Source: Bacteroides cutis (lineage in GTDB: Bacteria; Bacteroidota; Bacteroidia; Bacteroidales; Bacteroidaceae). Taken from it: 64,000 bases of DNA. The stretch is from NCBI RefSeq assembly GCF_900241005.1, contig NZ_OEST01000005.1:248001-312000 (forward strand), given 5' to 3'. Numbering within the stretch: the first letter of the stretch is position 1; every line of letters begins with the position of its first letter. A program made the position numbers and the translations under genes. Below the pieces are notes generated by a model that saw only the letters and a program-made list of their open reading frames with translations, made no database searches and had not been told where the DNA came from. Of the stretch, positions 26,490 through 35,074 are shown piece by piece.

Positions 26490-27155
26490 TTATTCAAAGT
26501 ACTGAATAACACCTCCATCTGAAGATGCATATTTTCTTAATAACTCCTGTATCATTTCAGCAGCTTCTTTCAATCCGTTTTCTCCACTGTATCCGTTTAC
26601 AATAGCAAGAATGTGTCGTGTTTCCAGTCCCATTTTTGTACGTTCGTTGTCACTAGTGGGTGTACCGATACCTCCGACGTTGTCACGGTAAACGGGTAGT
26701 CCCTCAATGTTCAGTACTCCACGTCCGATACCTTCGAAAGGTTCTTCTGCACGACCTATACCAAGTTTGAGGTCATTCCCTTGTATTTTATCTGCATCAA
26801 ATCCACCGATAGAGTAACCGGTACGTAGAGATACAAGGTTGATGAGATCTACAAGTGTGTCAATTTGATAAAGAGCAATTCCCTTCATCAGACGTCGGCG
26901 TAACGCCTCGGCAGAAGGACGATAACGGCTAGGGTCTTTCCCGCAAAGTTTATAGGCTTCACGGGTGGCAGCAATAGCATACTGTAGTTTGATATCATCA
27001 GTCTGAGTGGTAGAAGTCAGTTCTTGAGTAAATTCATCAATTTCTTCCCACAGTCCTTTACTGAACGTTGTATTGATAACTTCTGCATAGACAGCTACTC
27101 CTTTGAAACCAGGACAAATTTTCTTTATTTCTTCTGATATTTTAATATTATACAT
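26490..27155 (-). CDS. Stand-alone B3/B4 (tRNA-binding/editing-like) domain protein
   Basis: The 221-aa protein resembles the B3/B4 editing domain of phenylalanyl-tRNA synthetase beta chains, seen in YRPSAEALRRRLMKG, LVDLINLVSLRTGYSIGGFDAD and GLPVYRDNVGGIGTPTSDNERT. No synthetase domains are attached. Free-standing members may clear mischarged tRNA or act on another small substrate; neither is shown here. It lies 13 bp after pgeF, in the obgE transcript. Confidence 0.8.
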   Translation of the reverse strand: MYNIKISEEIKKICPGFKGVAVYAEVINTTFSKGLWEEIDEFTQELTSTTQTDDIKLQYAIAATREAYKLCGKDPSRYRPSAEALRRRLMKGIALYQIDTLVDLINLVSLRTGYSIGGFDADKIQGNDLKLGIGRAEEPFEGIGRGVLNIEGLPVYRDNVGGIGTPTSDNERTKMGLETRHILAIVNGYSGENGLKEAAEMIQELLRKYASSDGGVIQYFE

Positions 27156-27168
27156 AATTTTTCCCTTT

Positions 27169-27981
27169 TTATTCTTTTATCATGATACCCGACAAGATAC
27201 GTCCGGAATGTATACCCAATCTTCGTGCCGAGAAAAACTCTTTGTATTCTGTATAAGTACAGATATCTGCCGTTTCAATTTGTACGGAAGGCACACCGAA
27301 ATCTAATAGCTGAAGTCGATTGGCTGCCGATAAGTCTATGTGATATTTATGTGTTTCAGGTCTCCATTCTGAAATATATTCCATGGAAAAACCATTTTTA
27401 CGGAATGTTTCGTATACCTCGTAACCCACTTCAAAAGCTTGTAGAGAAATGCCGGGACCTATACAGGCAATGATCTTTTTACTATCTGTTTTATAGAGTA
27501 CTTGCATTTTTTCAAGTACATGCCCCAAAATATAATTTACTGTTCCTCTCCATCCGGCATGTACGGCGGCTACTACTTGATGTTCTGTATCATAGAGTAA
27601 TATAGGAATACAGTCTGCTGTAGAAATACAGATACAACAGCCCGGTTCACGAGTGATCAGTGCATCGATGTCTTGCAGTAGGATATGACGTTCCCTTTCA
27701 CTGGCTTGTAGGAATTTCTTATCGATAACTTGCGACTGTACACCGTGTGTTTGAAAAGGGATAATCAATTCTTTAGGGCGTTGGGGAAGTGAGGAACATA
27801 ATATATCCTGATTTTGTTTGACGCATTCTGTATCATCTCCTGTATAGGGGGTACAGTTAAAAGTAGCATAATTTCCTTCACTGCATCCACCCCAACGAGT
27901 AGTTACAAAACAAGAAATGCCGGAATATGGAGTAAGTATTTCATATCCCAACATTTTTCTATCCTTTGTGAGAGAAATCAT
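27169..27981 (-). CDS. pgeF: Laccase-domain purine nucleoside phosphorylase / PgeF-like protein
   Basis: The 270-aa YfiH/DUF152 protein has zinc-binding residues in [22 protein letters not shown] and [11 protein letters not shown], and a C-terminal [14 protein letters not shown]. Relatives are reported as broad purine nucleoside enzymes or as editing factors of peptidoglycan precursors. ATG 27981 overlaps the obgE stop (ATGA), and a good GGAGG lies 10 nt upstream, unusual in this window and in favour of this start. Confidence 0.88.
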   Translation of the reverse strand: MISLTKDRKMLGYEILTPYSGISCFVTTRWGGCSEGNYATFNCTPYTGDDTECVKQNQDILCSSLPQRPKELIIPFQTHGVQSQVIDKKFLQASERERHILLQDIDALITREPGCCICISTADCIPILLYDTEHQVVAAVHAGWRGTVNYILGHVLEKMQVLYKTDSKKIIACIGPGISLQAFEVGYEVYETFRKNGFSMEYISEWRPETHKYHIDLSAANRLQLLDFGVPSVQIETADICTYTEYKEFFSARRLGIHSGRILSGIMIKE

Positions 27982-29159
27982 TTTTCGTTTTCCTCCCACT
28001 CCTCTTCGTATTCAAAGTCTTTCAAATCTTCAATATCTTCATCCGTATCAATACTCTCATAACTGAGATCCTCATCTTCTCCTTCCTCTGCAAGTTCCTG
28101 TTGAAGATGTCTCATGTCTTTGGCACGATGAGCAATACTTTCTACTTTACCTTCTATCTTATTGCTTTCACTATTCAGCTCTTCCCAAAGAATATCTTTT
28201 AATATCGTGATACCCATACCCGAAATGGCTGAGATAAACACGTGTGGAACTCCTTCAGGCAGAGTAGGCTCTATTTCATCTATCAGCTCCTGATCCAACA
28301 TATCGCATTTGGTAATAGCAAGTACGCGTTGTTTGTCAAGCATTTCGGGATTGAAACTCTTTAGCTCGTTTAACAGAATCTCGTATTCCCGGCGGATGTC
28401 ATCGCTGTCGGCAGGTACCATAAATAATAACAGGGAATTGCGTTCGATATGACGTAGGAAACGTAACCCCAATCCACGACCTTCGCTGGCTCCTTCTATA
28501 ATACCTGGGATGTCTGCCATCACAAACGACTGTTGATCGCGATGGGATACGATTCCCAGACTAGGTTCCATTGTTGTGAAAGGATAATTGGCTATCTTGG
28601 GTTTTGCAGATGATACAGCGGAAAGTAATGTTGATTTTCCTGCATTGGGAAAACCTACCAAACCAACATCTGCCAGTAACTTTAGCTCCATGATAATAGT
28701 CATTTCTTGCATCGGTTCACCTGGCTGTGCGAAACGAGGGGCTTGACGGGTAGGGGTCTTAAAATGCCAATTTCCTAATCCACCACGTCCTCCTTTCAAC
28801 AAAATAATTTCTTGCCCATGTTCTGTGACGTCACATATATATTCACCGGTTTCAGCATTGTAGACTACTGTGCCACAGGGCACTTCTATTACTTTGTCTT
28901 CACCGTCTTTTCCGAAACTGCGATTTTTAGATCCGGACTCGCCATGACCTGCCATGATGTGGCGATCATAGCGTAAATGTAACAGAGTCCAATAGTTACG
29001 ATTTCCCCGAAGTATAATATGACCTCCTCGTCCTCCGTCACCTCCGTCGGGTCCGCCGTTGGGACAATATTTTTCACGTCTCAAGTGTGTGGAACCTCTT
29101 CCGCCCTTACCAGAGCGACAATATATTTTTACGTAATCAACAAAATTTGATTCTGCCAT
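27978..29159 (-). CDS. obgE: Obg-family GTPase
   Basis: The 393-aa GTPase is involved in 50S ribosome assembly. It has the Gly-rich Obg fold (1 to about 158, with [16 protein letters not shown]), then the G domain with G1 [10 protein letters not shown]3 DIPGIIEG and G4 TKCD, and a C-terminal acidic tail of about 60 residues rich in Glu and Asp. Promoter at 29188-29219. It is the first gene of obgE-pgeF-B3/B4. Confidence 0.96.
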   Translation of the reverse strand: MAESNFVDYVKIYCRSGKGGRGSTHLRREKYCPNGGPDGGDGGRGGHIILRGNRNYWTLLHLRYDRHIMAGHGESGSKNRSFGKDGEDKVIEVPCGTVVYNAETGEYICDVTEHGQEIILLKGGRGGLGNWHFKTPTRQAPRFAQPGEPMQEMTIIMELKLLADVGLVGFPNAGKSTLLSAVSSAKPKIANYPFTTMEPSLGIVSHRDQQSFVMADIPGIIEGASEGRGLGLRFLRHIERNSLLLFMVPADSDDIRREYEILLNELKSFNPEMLDKQRVLAITKCDMLDQELIDEIEPTLPEGVPHVFISAISGMGITILKDILWEELNSESNKIEGKVESIAHRAKDMRHLQQELAEEGEDEDLSYESIDTDEDIEDLKDFEYEEEWEENEK

Positions 29160-29187
29160 ATTCTTCTAATATTTAGGATAATGAATG

Positions 29188-29219
29188 CAAAATTAGTGAT
29201 TTTGCCTGATACGCTCAAA
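29188..29219 (-). promoter_or_regulatory. obgE promoter
   Basis: On the - strand TAATTTTG (-7, 29188-29195) lies 20 bp from TTTG (-33, 29216-29219). The start codon at 29159 is 29 bp away. Confidence 0.7.
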
Positions 29220-29237
29220 ACTTTTGCGATTATTCAC

Positions 29238-29245
29238 TAACTTTG
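29238..29245 (+). promoter_or_regulatory. -7 box of the sulfatase gene
   Basis: TAACTTTG is a perfect match, with initiation expected near 29252. This makes the ATG at 29253 almost leaderless and favours ATG 29271. It is divergent from the obgE promoter. No good -33 element. Confidence 0.5.
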
Positions 29246-29270
29246 ATGCGAAATGAATAATCATATATAT

Positions 29271-30833
29271 ATGAATAGAACATTTTTGACCGGATGGATA
29301 GCAGTTGGTGTAGTAGCTCATTTGCAGGAAATAAATGCCACAGAATTACAGAAAGAGGAAGAACAACATCCTAATATATTGTTTATTTTAAGTGATGATC
29401 ATACCTCCCAGGCATGGGGAATTTATGATGGAATACTTTCTCAATATGTGCAAAACTCTAATATTCGTAGGCTGGCAGCTGAAGGTGTGGTATTGGATAA
29501 TTGTTTTTGTACCAATTCTATTTCCTCTCCTAGTCGTGCCAGTATCCTGACGGGGTTGTACAGTCATCGTAATGGACTTTATACACTTGCTGATTCATTG
29601 GATACCTCTATTCCTACCTTGGCAACTGTACTTCGCGACAATGGCTACGCAACTGGATTAGTGGGAAAATGGCATATCAAGTCACAACCACAGGGCTTTG
29701 ATTACTATTCCATTTTTTATGATCAGGGAGAATATCGTGATCCGACTTTTATTGAAAGTACTGATCCTTGGCCGGGAAATAGAAACTTTGGTGAACGGCT
29801 CATCGGTTTCTCTACAGACTTGGTAACAGAGAAGGCAATTAGTTGGATAAAAAAACAGAAAAGTGAAAAGCCTTTTTTGATGTGTTGCCATTTTAAAGCA
29901 ACTCATGAACCTTACGATTATCCAGTACGTATGGAACATTTATATGACGGAGTTACCTTTCCTGAACCGGAGAACTTGTTGGATTGGGGACCGGAAACTA
30001 ATGGTCGATCTTTTGTAGGGCAGACTCTGGAAGAGTTGGGCTACCGTTGGAAAATGGCTTCAAAAGATCCTGATAAGTGGTGGTGCCGTTATCCGGGTTT
30101 ACCTTTCAATACCGAAGGTATGCAGCGAACTGTTGCTCGAAAGGCTATTTATCAAAAGTTTATTCGTGACTATATGCGTTGTGGGGCTACTATTGATGAC
30201 AATATAGGTAAACTACTACAAACACTTGACGATATGGGTATTGCTGAAAATACCATTGTTATTTATGTTTCCGACCAAGGATATTTTCTAGGCGAACATG
30301 GTTTCTTTGATAAACGTATGTTCTATGAGGAAACTGCCCGGATGCCTTTCGTTATTCGCTATCCTAAAGTTGTTCCTGCTGGTAAACGATTGAAAGACTT
30401 GGTGTTGAATATTGACTTTGCACCTACCTTAGCCGACTTTGCCGGAGTGAAGATGGAGGGGGTACAAGGACGTAGTTTTGTCCGTAATTTGCAAGGAGAG
30501 ACTCCAGCAGATTGGCGTGAGGAAATCTATTATCGTTATTGGACTAACCATGCTGTTCGTCCGGCACACATGGCCGTTCGCTCAGATCGATATAAGCTTA
30601 TTTTATATTATGGTCGTAATCTTGATATGACCGATACGGAAAAATTTGAATTTACTCCTGCATGGGATTTTTATGATTTAGAAAAGGATCCGCACGAAAA
30701 TCATAATCTTTATGATGATCCACAATATGCTCCTATCATTAAACAGATGAAAAAAGACCTGCATAGGTTACGTAATGAAATGGGAGATACAGATGATCGA
30801 TATCCTGAAATGCAGGATTTATTTAAATTATGA
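29271..30833 (+). CDS. Exported S1-family sulfatase (serine type), possibly 6-O-GlcNAc sulfatase
   Basis: The 520-aa protein begins with a signal-like N-terminus (RTFLTGWIAVGVVAHLQEINA). The arylsulfatase fold has the metal-binding ILSDDHTSQAWG and the formylglycine motif SSPSRASILTG, in which Ser85 is the residue to be modified, so it needs an anaerobic (anSME-type) maturase encoded elsewhere. Later motifs are GKWHIK and YVSDQGYFLGEHGFFDKR. The DDHTSQAWG start resembles sulfatases that act on GlcNAc-6-sulfate of mucin or heparan, but this is tentative. It stands alone, 1.7 kb from the glycosidase operon and separated by hpt-adk. Confidence 0.85.
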   Translation: MNRTFLTGWIAVGVVAHLQEINATELQKEEEQHPNILFILSDDHTSQAWGIYDGILSQYVQNSNIRRLAAEGVVLDNCFCTNSISSPSRASILTGLYSHRNGLYTLADSLDTSIPTLATVLRDNGYATGLVGKWHIKSQPQGFDYYSIFYDQGEYRDPTFIESTDPWPGNRNFGERLIGFSTDLVTEKAISWIKKQKSEKPFLMCCHFKATHEPYDYPVRMEHLYDGVTFPEPENLLDWGPETNGRSFVGQTLEELGYRWKMASKDPDKWWCRYPGLPFNTEGMQRTVARKAIYQKFIRDYMRCGATIDDNIGKLLQTLDDMGIAENTIVIYVSDQGYFLGEHGFFDKRMFYEETARMPFVIRYPKVVPAGKRLKDLVLNIDFAPTLADFAGVKMEGVQGRSFVRNLQGETPADWREEIYYRYWTNHAVRPAHMAVRSDRYKLILYYGRNLDMTDTEKFEFTPAWDFYDLEKDPHENHNLYDDPQYAPIIKQMKKDLHRLRNEMGDTDDRYPEMQDLFKL

Positions 30834-30849
30834 AGCTAGTATAAAATTA

Positions 30850-30925
30850 TTTAGGCACGGATTATACAAACTATCGTAGAAAAATATAAATTGATCTGTG
30901 GTTTAGCGTGTAATTCGTGCCTAAA
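30850..30925. repeat. About 76-bp inverted-repeat element (copy 2)
   Basis: The ends TTTAGGCACGGATTATAC (30850 on) and the inverted CGTGTAATTCGTGCCTAAA (to 30925) match those of the element at 10021-10093, while the interior differs. It lies between the convergent sulfatase and adk genes, where its RNA hairpin could terminate transcription from both sides. Confidence 0.75.
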
Positions 30926-30965
30926 GAAAATGGTAATTGAGTTATGGTACTTTTCTATCAGTTTT

Positions 30966-31538
30966 TTATTTTACTGCGTCGATAGCTTTGCAGATTTCTG
31001 CTGTAATAGTTTCTAAATTTCCCAAACCGTTGATGTGAGCATAAAGTTTTTCATTCTTGTACCAATCAATCAGAGGGGCAGTTTGTGAGTGATAAACAGT
31101 AAGACGTTTCTTGATGGTTTCTTCATTGTCGTCAGCGCGGCCTGATTCTTTTCCACGTTTGATGAGACGAGTCATCAATTCGTCTTCAGGTACGTCAAGG
31201 TCAAGCATAATATTAACATTCTGATTACGTTCAGCAAGCATTTTTTTTAATGCTTCAGCTTGGGCGATGGTACGGGGAAAACCATCAAAGATAACACCTT
31301 TACTCTCTTTGAAGCTATCCAGAGTACTTGCTAGAATATCGATTATCAATTCATCCGGTAACAATTGACCTTGGTCAATGTAACCTTTTGCTGTTTTACC
31401 GAGTTCTGTTCCATTCTTTATCTCTGCACGGAGTACATCACCCGTAGAAATGTGATTGATACCGTATTTCTCTACAATCTTTTCACTTTGTGTCCCCTTT
31501 CCTGAACCGGGAGCACCAAAAATTACAATGTTCAACAT
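30966..31538 (-). CDS. adk: Adenylate kinase
   Basis: The 190-aa enzyme interconverts ATP, ADP and AMP. It shows the P-loop GAPGSGKGTQ near the N-terminus, the AMP-binding ISTGDVLRAEI, and GFPRTIAQAEAL. The LID region is short and lacks Cys, so it is the short, zinc-free form. It follows hpt by 37 bp. Confidence 0.96.
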   Translation of the reverse strand: MLNIVIFGAPGSGKGTQSEKIVEKYGINHISTGDVLRAEIKNGTELGKTAKGYIDQGQLLPDELIIDILASTLDSFKESKGVIFDGFPRTIAQAEALKKMLAERNQNVNIMLDLDVPEDELMTRLIKRGKESGRADDNEETIKKRLTVYHSQTAPLIDWYKNEKLYAHINGLGNLETITAEICKAIDAVK

Positions 31539-31575
31539 TTGTTTAGTTCTTATTTAATGATTTATTGTTTGATAC

Positions 31576-32115
31576 TTATTCTTCGATAACAGTGTAAATG
31601 TCTGGGTAGTTACGTCCAAAGCCATCATAATCCAATCCGTAGCCTACGATAAAGTCATTAGGTATATTCATAGCAACGTATTCAATGTTTAAGTCTACTT
31701 TTAGCTTTTCCGGTTTTACCAATAATGAAGCAATATGGATTTCTTTGGGATTTCGGGTACCGAGTGTCTCCAGTAAACGCTGCATGGTAAGTCCTGTGTC
31801 TACAATGTCCTCTACAATGACTACCGTACGATCGGTAAGATCTTCATTTATTCCGATAACTTCTTTTATTACCCCTGTAGAGGATACTCCTTGGTAAGAT
31901 GCTAATTTAACAAATGAAATTTCGCAAGGGATATTAATTCTCTTCAATAAATCGGCAGTAAACATAAACGAACCGTTCAAAACACTGAGAAACAAAGGAT
32001 TTTTCCCAGCTAAATCGCGATTTATTTCGTTTGCGACACGGGTCACTTCTTTTAGTATTTGCTGCTCTTTGATAGAGACTGTAAATAGCTTATCTTTTAT
32101 TTGTATGGTATCCAT
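31576..32115 (-). CDS. hpt: Hypoxanthine phosphoribosyltransferase
   Basis: The 179-aa purine salvage enzyme shows LSVLNGSFMFTADLLKRI and the PRPP-binding motif VVIVEDIVDTGLTMQ, then YVAMNIPNDFIVGYGLDYDG. Promoter at 32142-32173. Co-transcribed with adk. Confidence 0.95.
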   Translation of the reverse strand: MDTIQIKDKLFTVSIKEQQILKEVTRVANEINRDLAGKNPLFLSVLNGSFMFTADLLKRINIPCEISFVKLASYQGVSSTGVIKEVIGINEDLTDRTVVIVEDIVDTGLTMQRLLETLGTRNPKEIHIASLLVKPEKLKVDLNIEYVAMNIPNDFIVGYGLDYDGFGRNYPDIYTVIEE

Positions 32116-32141
32116 AGGCGGGATGTTTTAGAAAGTTGGCG

Positions 32142-32173
32142 CAAAAATACTATTTTTCCAATCATCCACCAAA
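32142..32173 (-). promoter_or_regulatory. hpt-adk promoter
   Basis: On the - strand TATTTTTG (-7, 32142-32149) lies 20 bp from TTTG (-33, 32170-32173), 27 bp before the hpt start. It is a consensus Bacteroides promoter. Confidence 0.75.
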
Positions 32174-32427
32174 GAATGTATAAATACTTTCTTAGGTTCT
32201 ATGTATCTGTATAGCTTTTTAAATAACTAAATATAATTCAGGTCAAAGTTAATATATCGTTCTCGAAAGATGGTATCCATGATGTGGGCTTTTCTTTTCA
32301 GCATTCAAAATATAGGTGAAAAGAGGAACTCTACTTCTTCTTAATTCTTTCTGAATTATGTTTTTTATAAAAAAAGAACGAATTCCCTGTGGTATATATT
32401 GATATTTTTGTAAAATGTAAAGGTGTA
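32174..32427. other. AT-rich spacer between divergent hpt and glycosidase operons
   Basis: This non-coding stretch lies between two divergent promoters. The only structures I see are a dyad TAATTC-TTTCT-GAATTA at 32342-32358 and an A/T palindrome just after it. Either could be a regulator site for the glycosidase operon; there is no direct evidence. Confidence 0.4.
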
Positions 32428-32460
32428 TTGTCTTTAATTCATGAAAATAGCTTATATTTG
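32428..32460 (+). promoter_or_regulatory. Promoter of the six-gene glycosidase operon
   Basis: TATATTTG (32453-32460) is a perfect -7 box, with TTG (32428-32430) 22 bp upstream. The first start codon is 25 bp downstream. Confidence 0.6.
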
Positions 32461-32485
32461 TCCCTGTTCCTTTAAAATATAGACT

Positions 32486-35050
32486 ATGAAAAAAGAAATC
32501 CTATGTGGACTTATCTCTTGTTCAACTCTCCTTTACGGACAAGTAAAGGATAATTCGGAAATAGTATCTTTAAATAAAGGGTGGACATTTGCGCAATTTG
32601 GAACAGATAATTGGCGTTCGGCGATTGTACCGGGTACGGTACATCAGGATTTGTTGCGTCATAAATTATTACCCAATCCTTTCTATGGTACTAATGAAAA
32701 GAAAATTCAATGGGTAGAAAGTGAAGACTGGGAATATAAAACTACCTTTCAAGTAACTTCCGAACAGCTCTCTCGGGGAGCGGCACAAATCATTTTTGAA
32801 GGACTGGATACGTATGCTGACGTTTTTCTGAATGGTTCATTGTTGCTGAAGTCCGATAATATGTTTGTGGGATATTCTGTTCCTGTAAAGGAAGTGTTGC
32901 GAGAAGGAGAAAACAGATTACACATTCTTTTTCATTCTCCCATCAAACAAACGCTTCCTCAATGGAAATCCAACGGCTTTGATTATCCGGCGGATAATGA
33001 TCATTTTGATAAGCATCTGAGTGTGTTTACCCGTAAGGCTCCTTATAGTTACGGATGGGACTGGGGAATACGAATGGTGACCAGTGGTATTTGGCGTCCG
33101 GTTACTTTGAAATTCTATGATATAGCTACGATTGATGATTATCACGTCAAGCAACTTTCATTGACGGATGAAAAAGCGGAACTTTCTAATAACTTGGAGC
33201 TAACTAATATATCCGGAAAACAGGAAATAGCGGAAATTACGGTTTCTTATTCTTTAAAAGGAGGAGAAAACACTACGGTAAAACGGTCTGTGACTTTACT
33301 TCCCGGAAAAAACAGTATAAATTTGCCGATAACGGTAGAGAAACCCGTACGCTGGATGCCGAATGGCTGGGGAGAGCCTGTATTGTATGACTTTTTTGCA
33401 CAAGTGATTTGTGATGGAAAGGTGATCGCCGGGAAGCATCATCGTATTGGTTTACGTACAGTGCGTCTAGTGAATGAAAAGGATGAATATGGAGAATCTT
33501 ATTATTTTGAAGTGAACGGTATCCCTATGTTTGCCAAAGGAGCTGATTATATCCCGAATGATGCCTTACTGCCTGCGATGACTACAGAACGATATCAAAC
33601 TTTATTTCGTGATATCACAGAAGCGAACATGAATGTAGTTCGTGTCTGGGGAGGAGGTGCTTATGAGGATGATCGCTTCTATGACTTTGCCGATGAGAAT
33701 GGAGTTTTGGTGTGGCAGGATTTTATGTTCGGTTGTACGACCTATCCGGCCGATCCTACTTTTCTGAAACGTGTATCGCAAGAGGCTGATTATAACATCA
33801 AGCGTTTACGTAATCATGCCTGTCTTGCCATGTGGTGCGGTAATAATGAAATTCTAGAGGGATTGAAGTTTTGGGGATGGCAGTCCCGTTATACCAAAGA
33901 AACATACGAACAGTTCTATCGCGATTATAATAAGTTGTTCAGAGAATTACTGCCCGCTAAAGTAAATGAACTGGATAATGATCGTTTCTACATACATACC
34001 TCTCCTTATTTTTCTAATTGGGGACGACCTGAATCATGGAATATTGGTGACAGCCATAATTGGGGAATATGGTATGGCAAAAAGCCATTTGAGTCATCCG
34101 ATACGGAATTGGGACGATTTATGAGTGAATTTGGTTTTCAGTCTTTCCCTGAAATGAAGACAATCGCGACGTTTGCCAATCCGAAAGATTATGAAATAGA
34201 GTCTGAGGTAATGAATGCGCATCAGAAGAGTAGTATCGGAAACAGTCTGATACATACTTATATGGAACGTGACTTCATTGTTCCGCAGAAGTTTGAGGAT
34301 TTTGTATATGTAGGACTTGTCTTGCAAGGGCAGGGTATGCGTTATTGCTTGGAAGCGCATCGTCGCAATCGCCCTTATTGTATGGGAACACTCTATTGGC
34401 AACTTAATGATAGTTGGCCGGTCGTTTCTTGGTCGGGTATCGATTATTATGGCAACTGGAAGGCATTGCATTATCAGGCAAAGCGGGCGTTTGAGCCTTT
34501 GCTTATCAATGTGGTACATGAAAAGGGCGATTTGAATGTCTATTTGATCTCCGATAAACTGGAAAAACTTTCAGATCTGACACTTACGATGCAATTGGTT
34601 GATTTCAGTGGACAGAAGTTAGGCAAGCAACAGATCACAGTAGATGTTCCCGCTAATGTTTCGAAAAAGGTATTTGGTAAGACTATAGAAACATGGGGGA
34701 ATGAAGATCGGCGTAAAGAGTCTTTCTTATTATTGACATTGAAAGATAAATCCGGACATGAGATGGCTCGAAGAGTACACTTTTTCGGACATACCAAGGA
34801 TCTGAAATTGCCTGAAACTACAGTGAAATATACAGTGAAATCATTGGATGGCCGTTGTGAGGTGACATTGAACACTCGTCAATTGGCTAAAGATGTATTT
34901 GTACAGATACCCATTCAGGGGGCACGGTTCAGTGACAACTTTTTTGATCTGTTACCGGGCGAAACAAAGAAGATCACGATTACTTCACCGGAAATTAGGA
35001 AAGGAGACAAACCGGAGATTACAATAAAACATATACGTGAAACTTACTAA
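32486..35050 (+). CDS. GH2 beta-mannosidase
   Basis: The 854-aa protein has a short signal peptide and the GH2 order of sugar-binding, immunoglobulin-like and TIM-barrel domains. It is of the mannosidase subtype, shown by DWEYKTTFQV, YGWDWGIRMVTSGIWRPV and WMPNGWGEP. The acid/base is Glu455 in MWCGNNEILEG and the nucleophile is Glu548 in MSEFGFQSFP. It should cleave Man-beta-1,4-GlcNAc left at the N-glycan core after alpha-mannose removal. It is the first of six glycosidases in one direction. Confidence 0.9.
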   Translation: MKKEILCGLISCSTLLYGQVKDNSEIVSLNKGWTFAQFGTDNWRSAIVPGTVHQDLLRHKLLPNPFYGTNEKKIQWVESEDWEYKTTFQVTSEQLSRGAAQIIFEGLDTYADVFLNGSLLLKSDNMFVGYSVPVKEVLREGENRLHILFHSPIKQTLPQWKSNGFDYPADNDHFDKHLSVFTRKAPYSYGWDWGIRMVTSGIWRPVTLKFYDIATIDDYHVKQLSLTDEKAELSNNLELTNISGKQEIAEITVSYSLKGGENTTVKRSVTLLPGKNSINLPITVEKPVRWMPNGWGEPVLYDFFAQVICDGKVIAGKHHRIGLRTVRLVNEKDEYGESYYFEVNGIPMFAKGADYIPNDALLPAMTTERYQTLFRDITEANMNVVRVWGGGAYEDDRFYDFADENGVLVWQDFMFGCTTYPADPTFLKRVSQEADYNIKRLRNHACLAMWCGNNEILEGLKFWGWQSRYTKETYEQFYRDYNKLFRELLPAKVNELDNDRFYIHTSPYFSNWGRPESWNIGDSHNWGIWYGKKPFESSDTELGRFMSEFGFQSFPEMKTIATFANPKDYEIESEVMNAHQKSSIGNSLIHTYMERDFIVPQKFEDFVYVGLVLQGQGMRYCLEAHRRNRPYCMGTLYWQLNDSWPVVSWSGIDYYGNWKALHYQAKRAFEPLLINVVHEKGDLNVYLISDKLEKLSDLTLTMQLVDFSGQKLGKQQITVDVPANVSKKVFGKTIETWGNEDRRKESFLLLTLKDKSGHEMARRVHFFGHTKDLKLPETTVKYTVKSLDGRCEVTLNTRQLAKDVFVQIPIQGARFSDNFFDLLPGETKKITITSPEIRKGDKPEITIKHIRETY

Positions 35051-35074
35051 CACCTTTAAATATTTATGATTATC

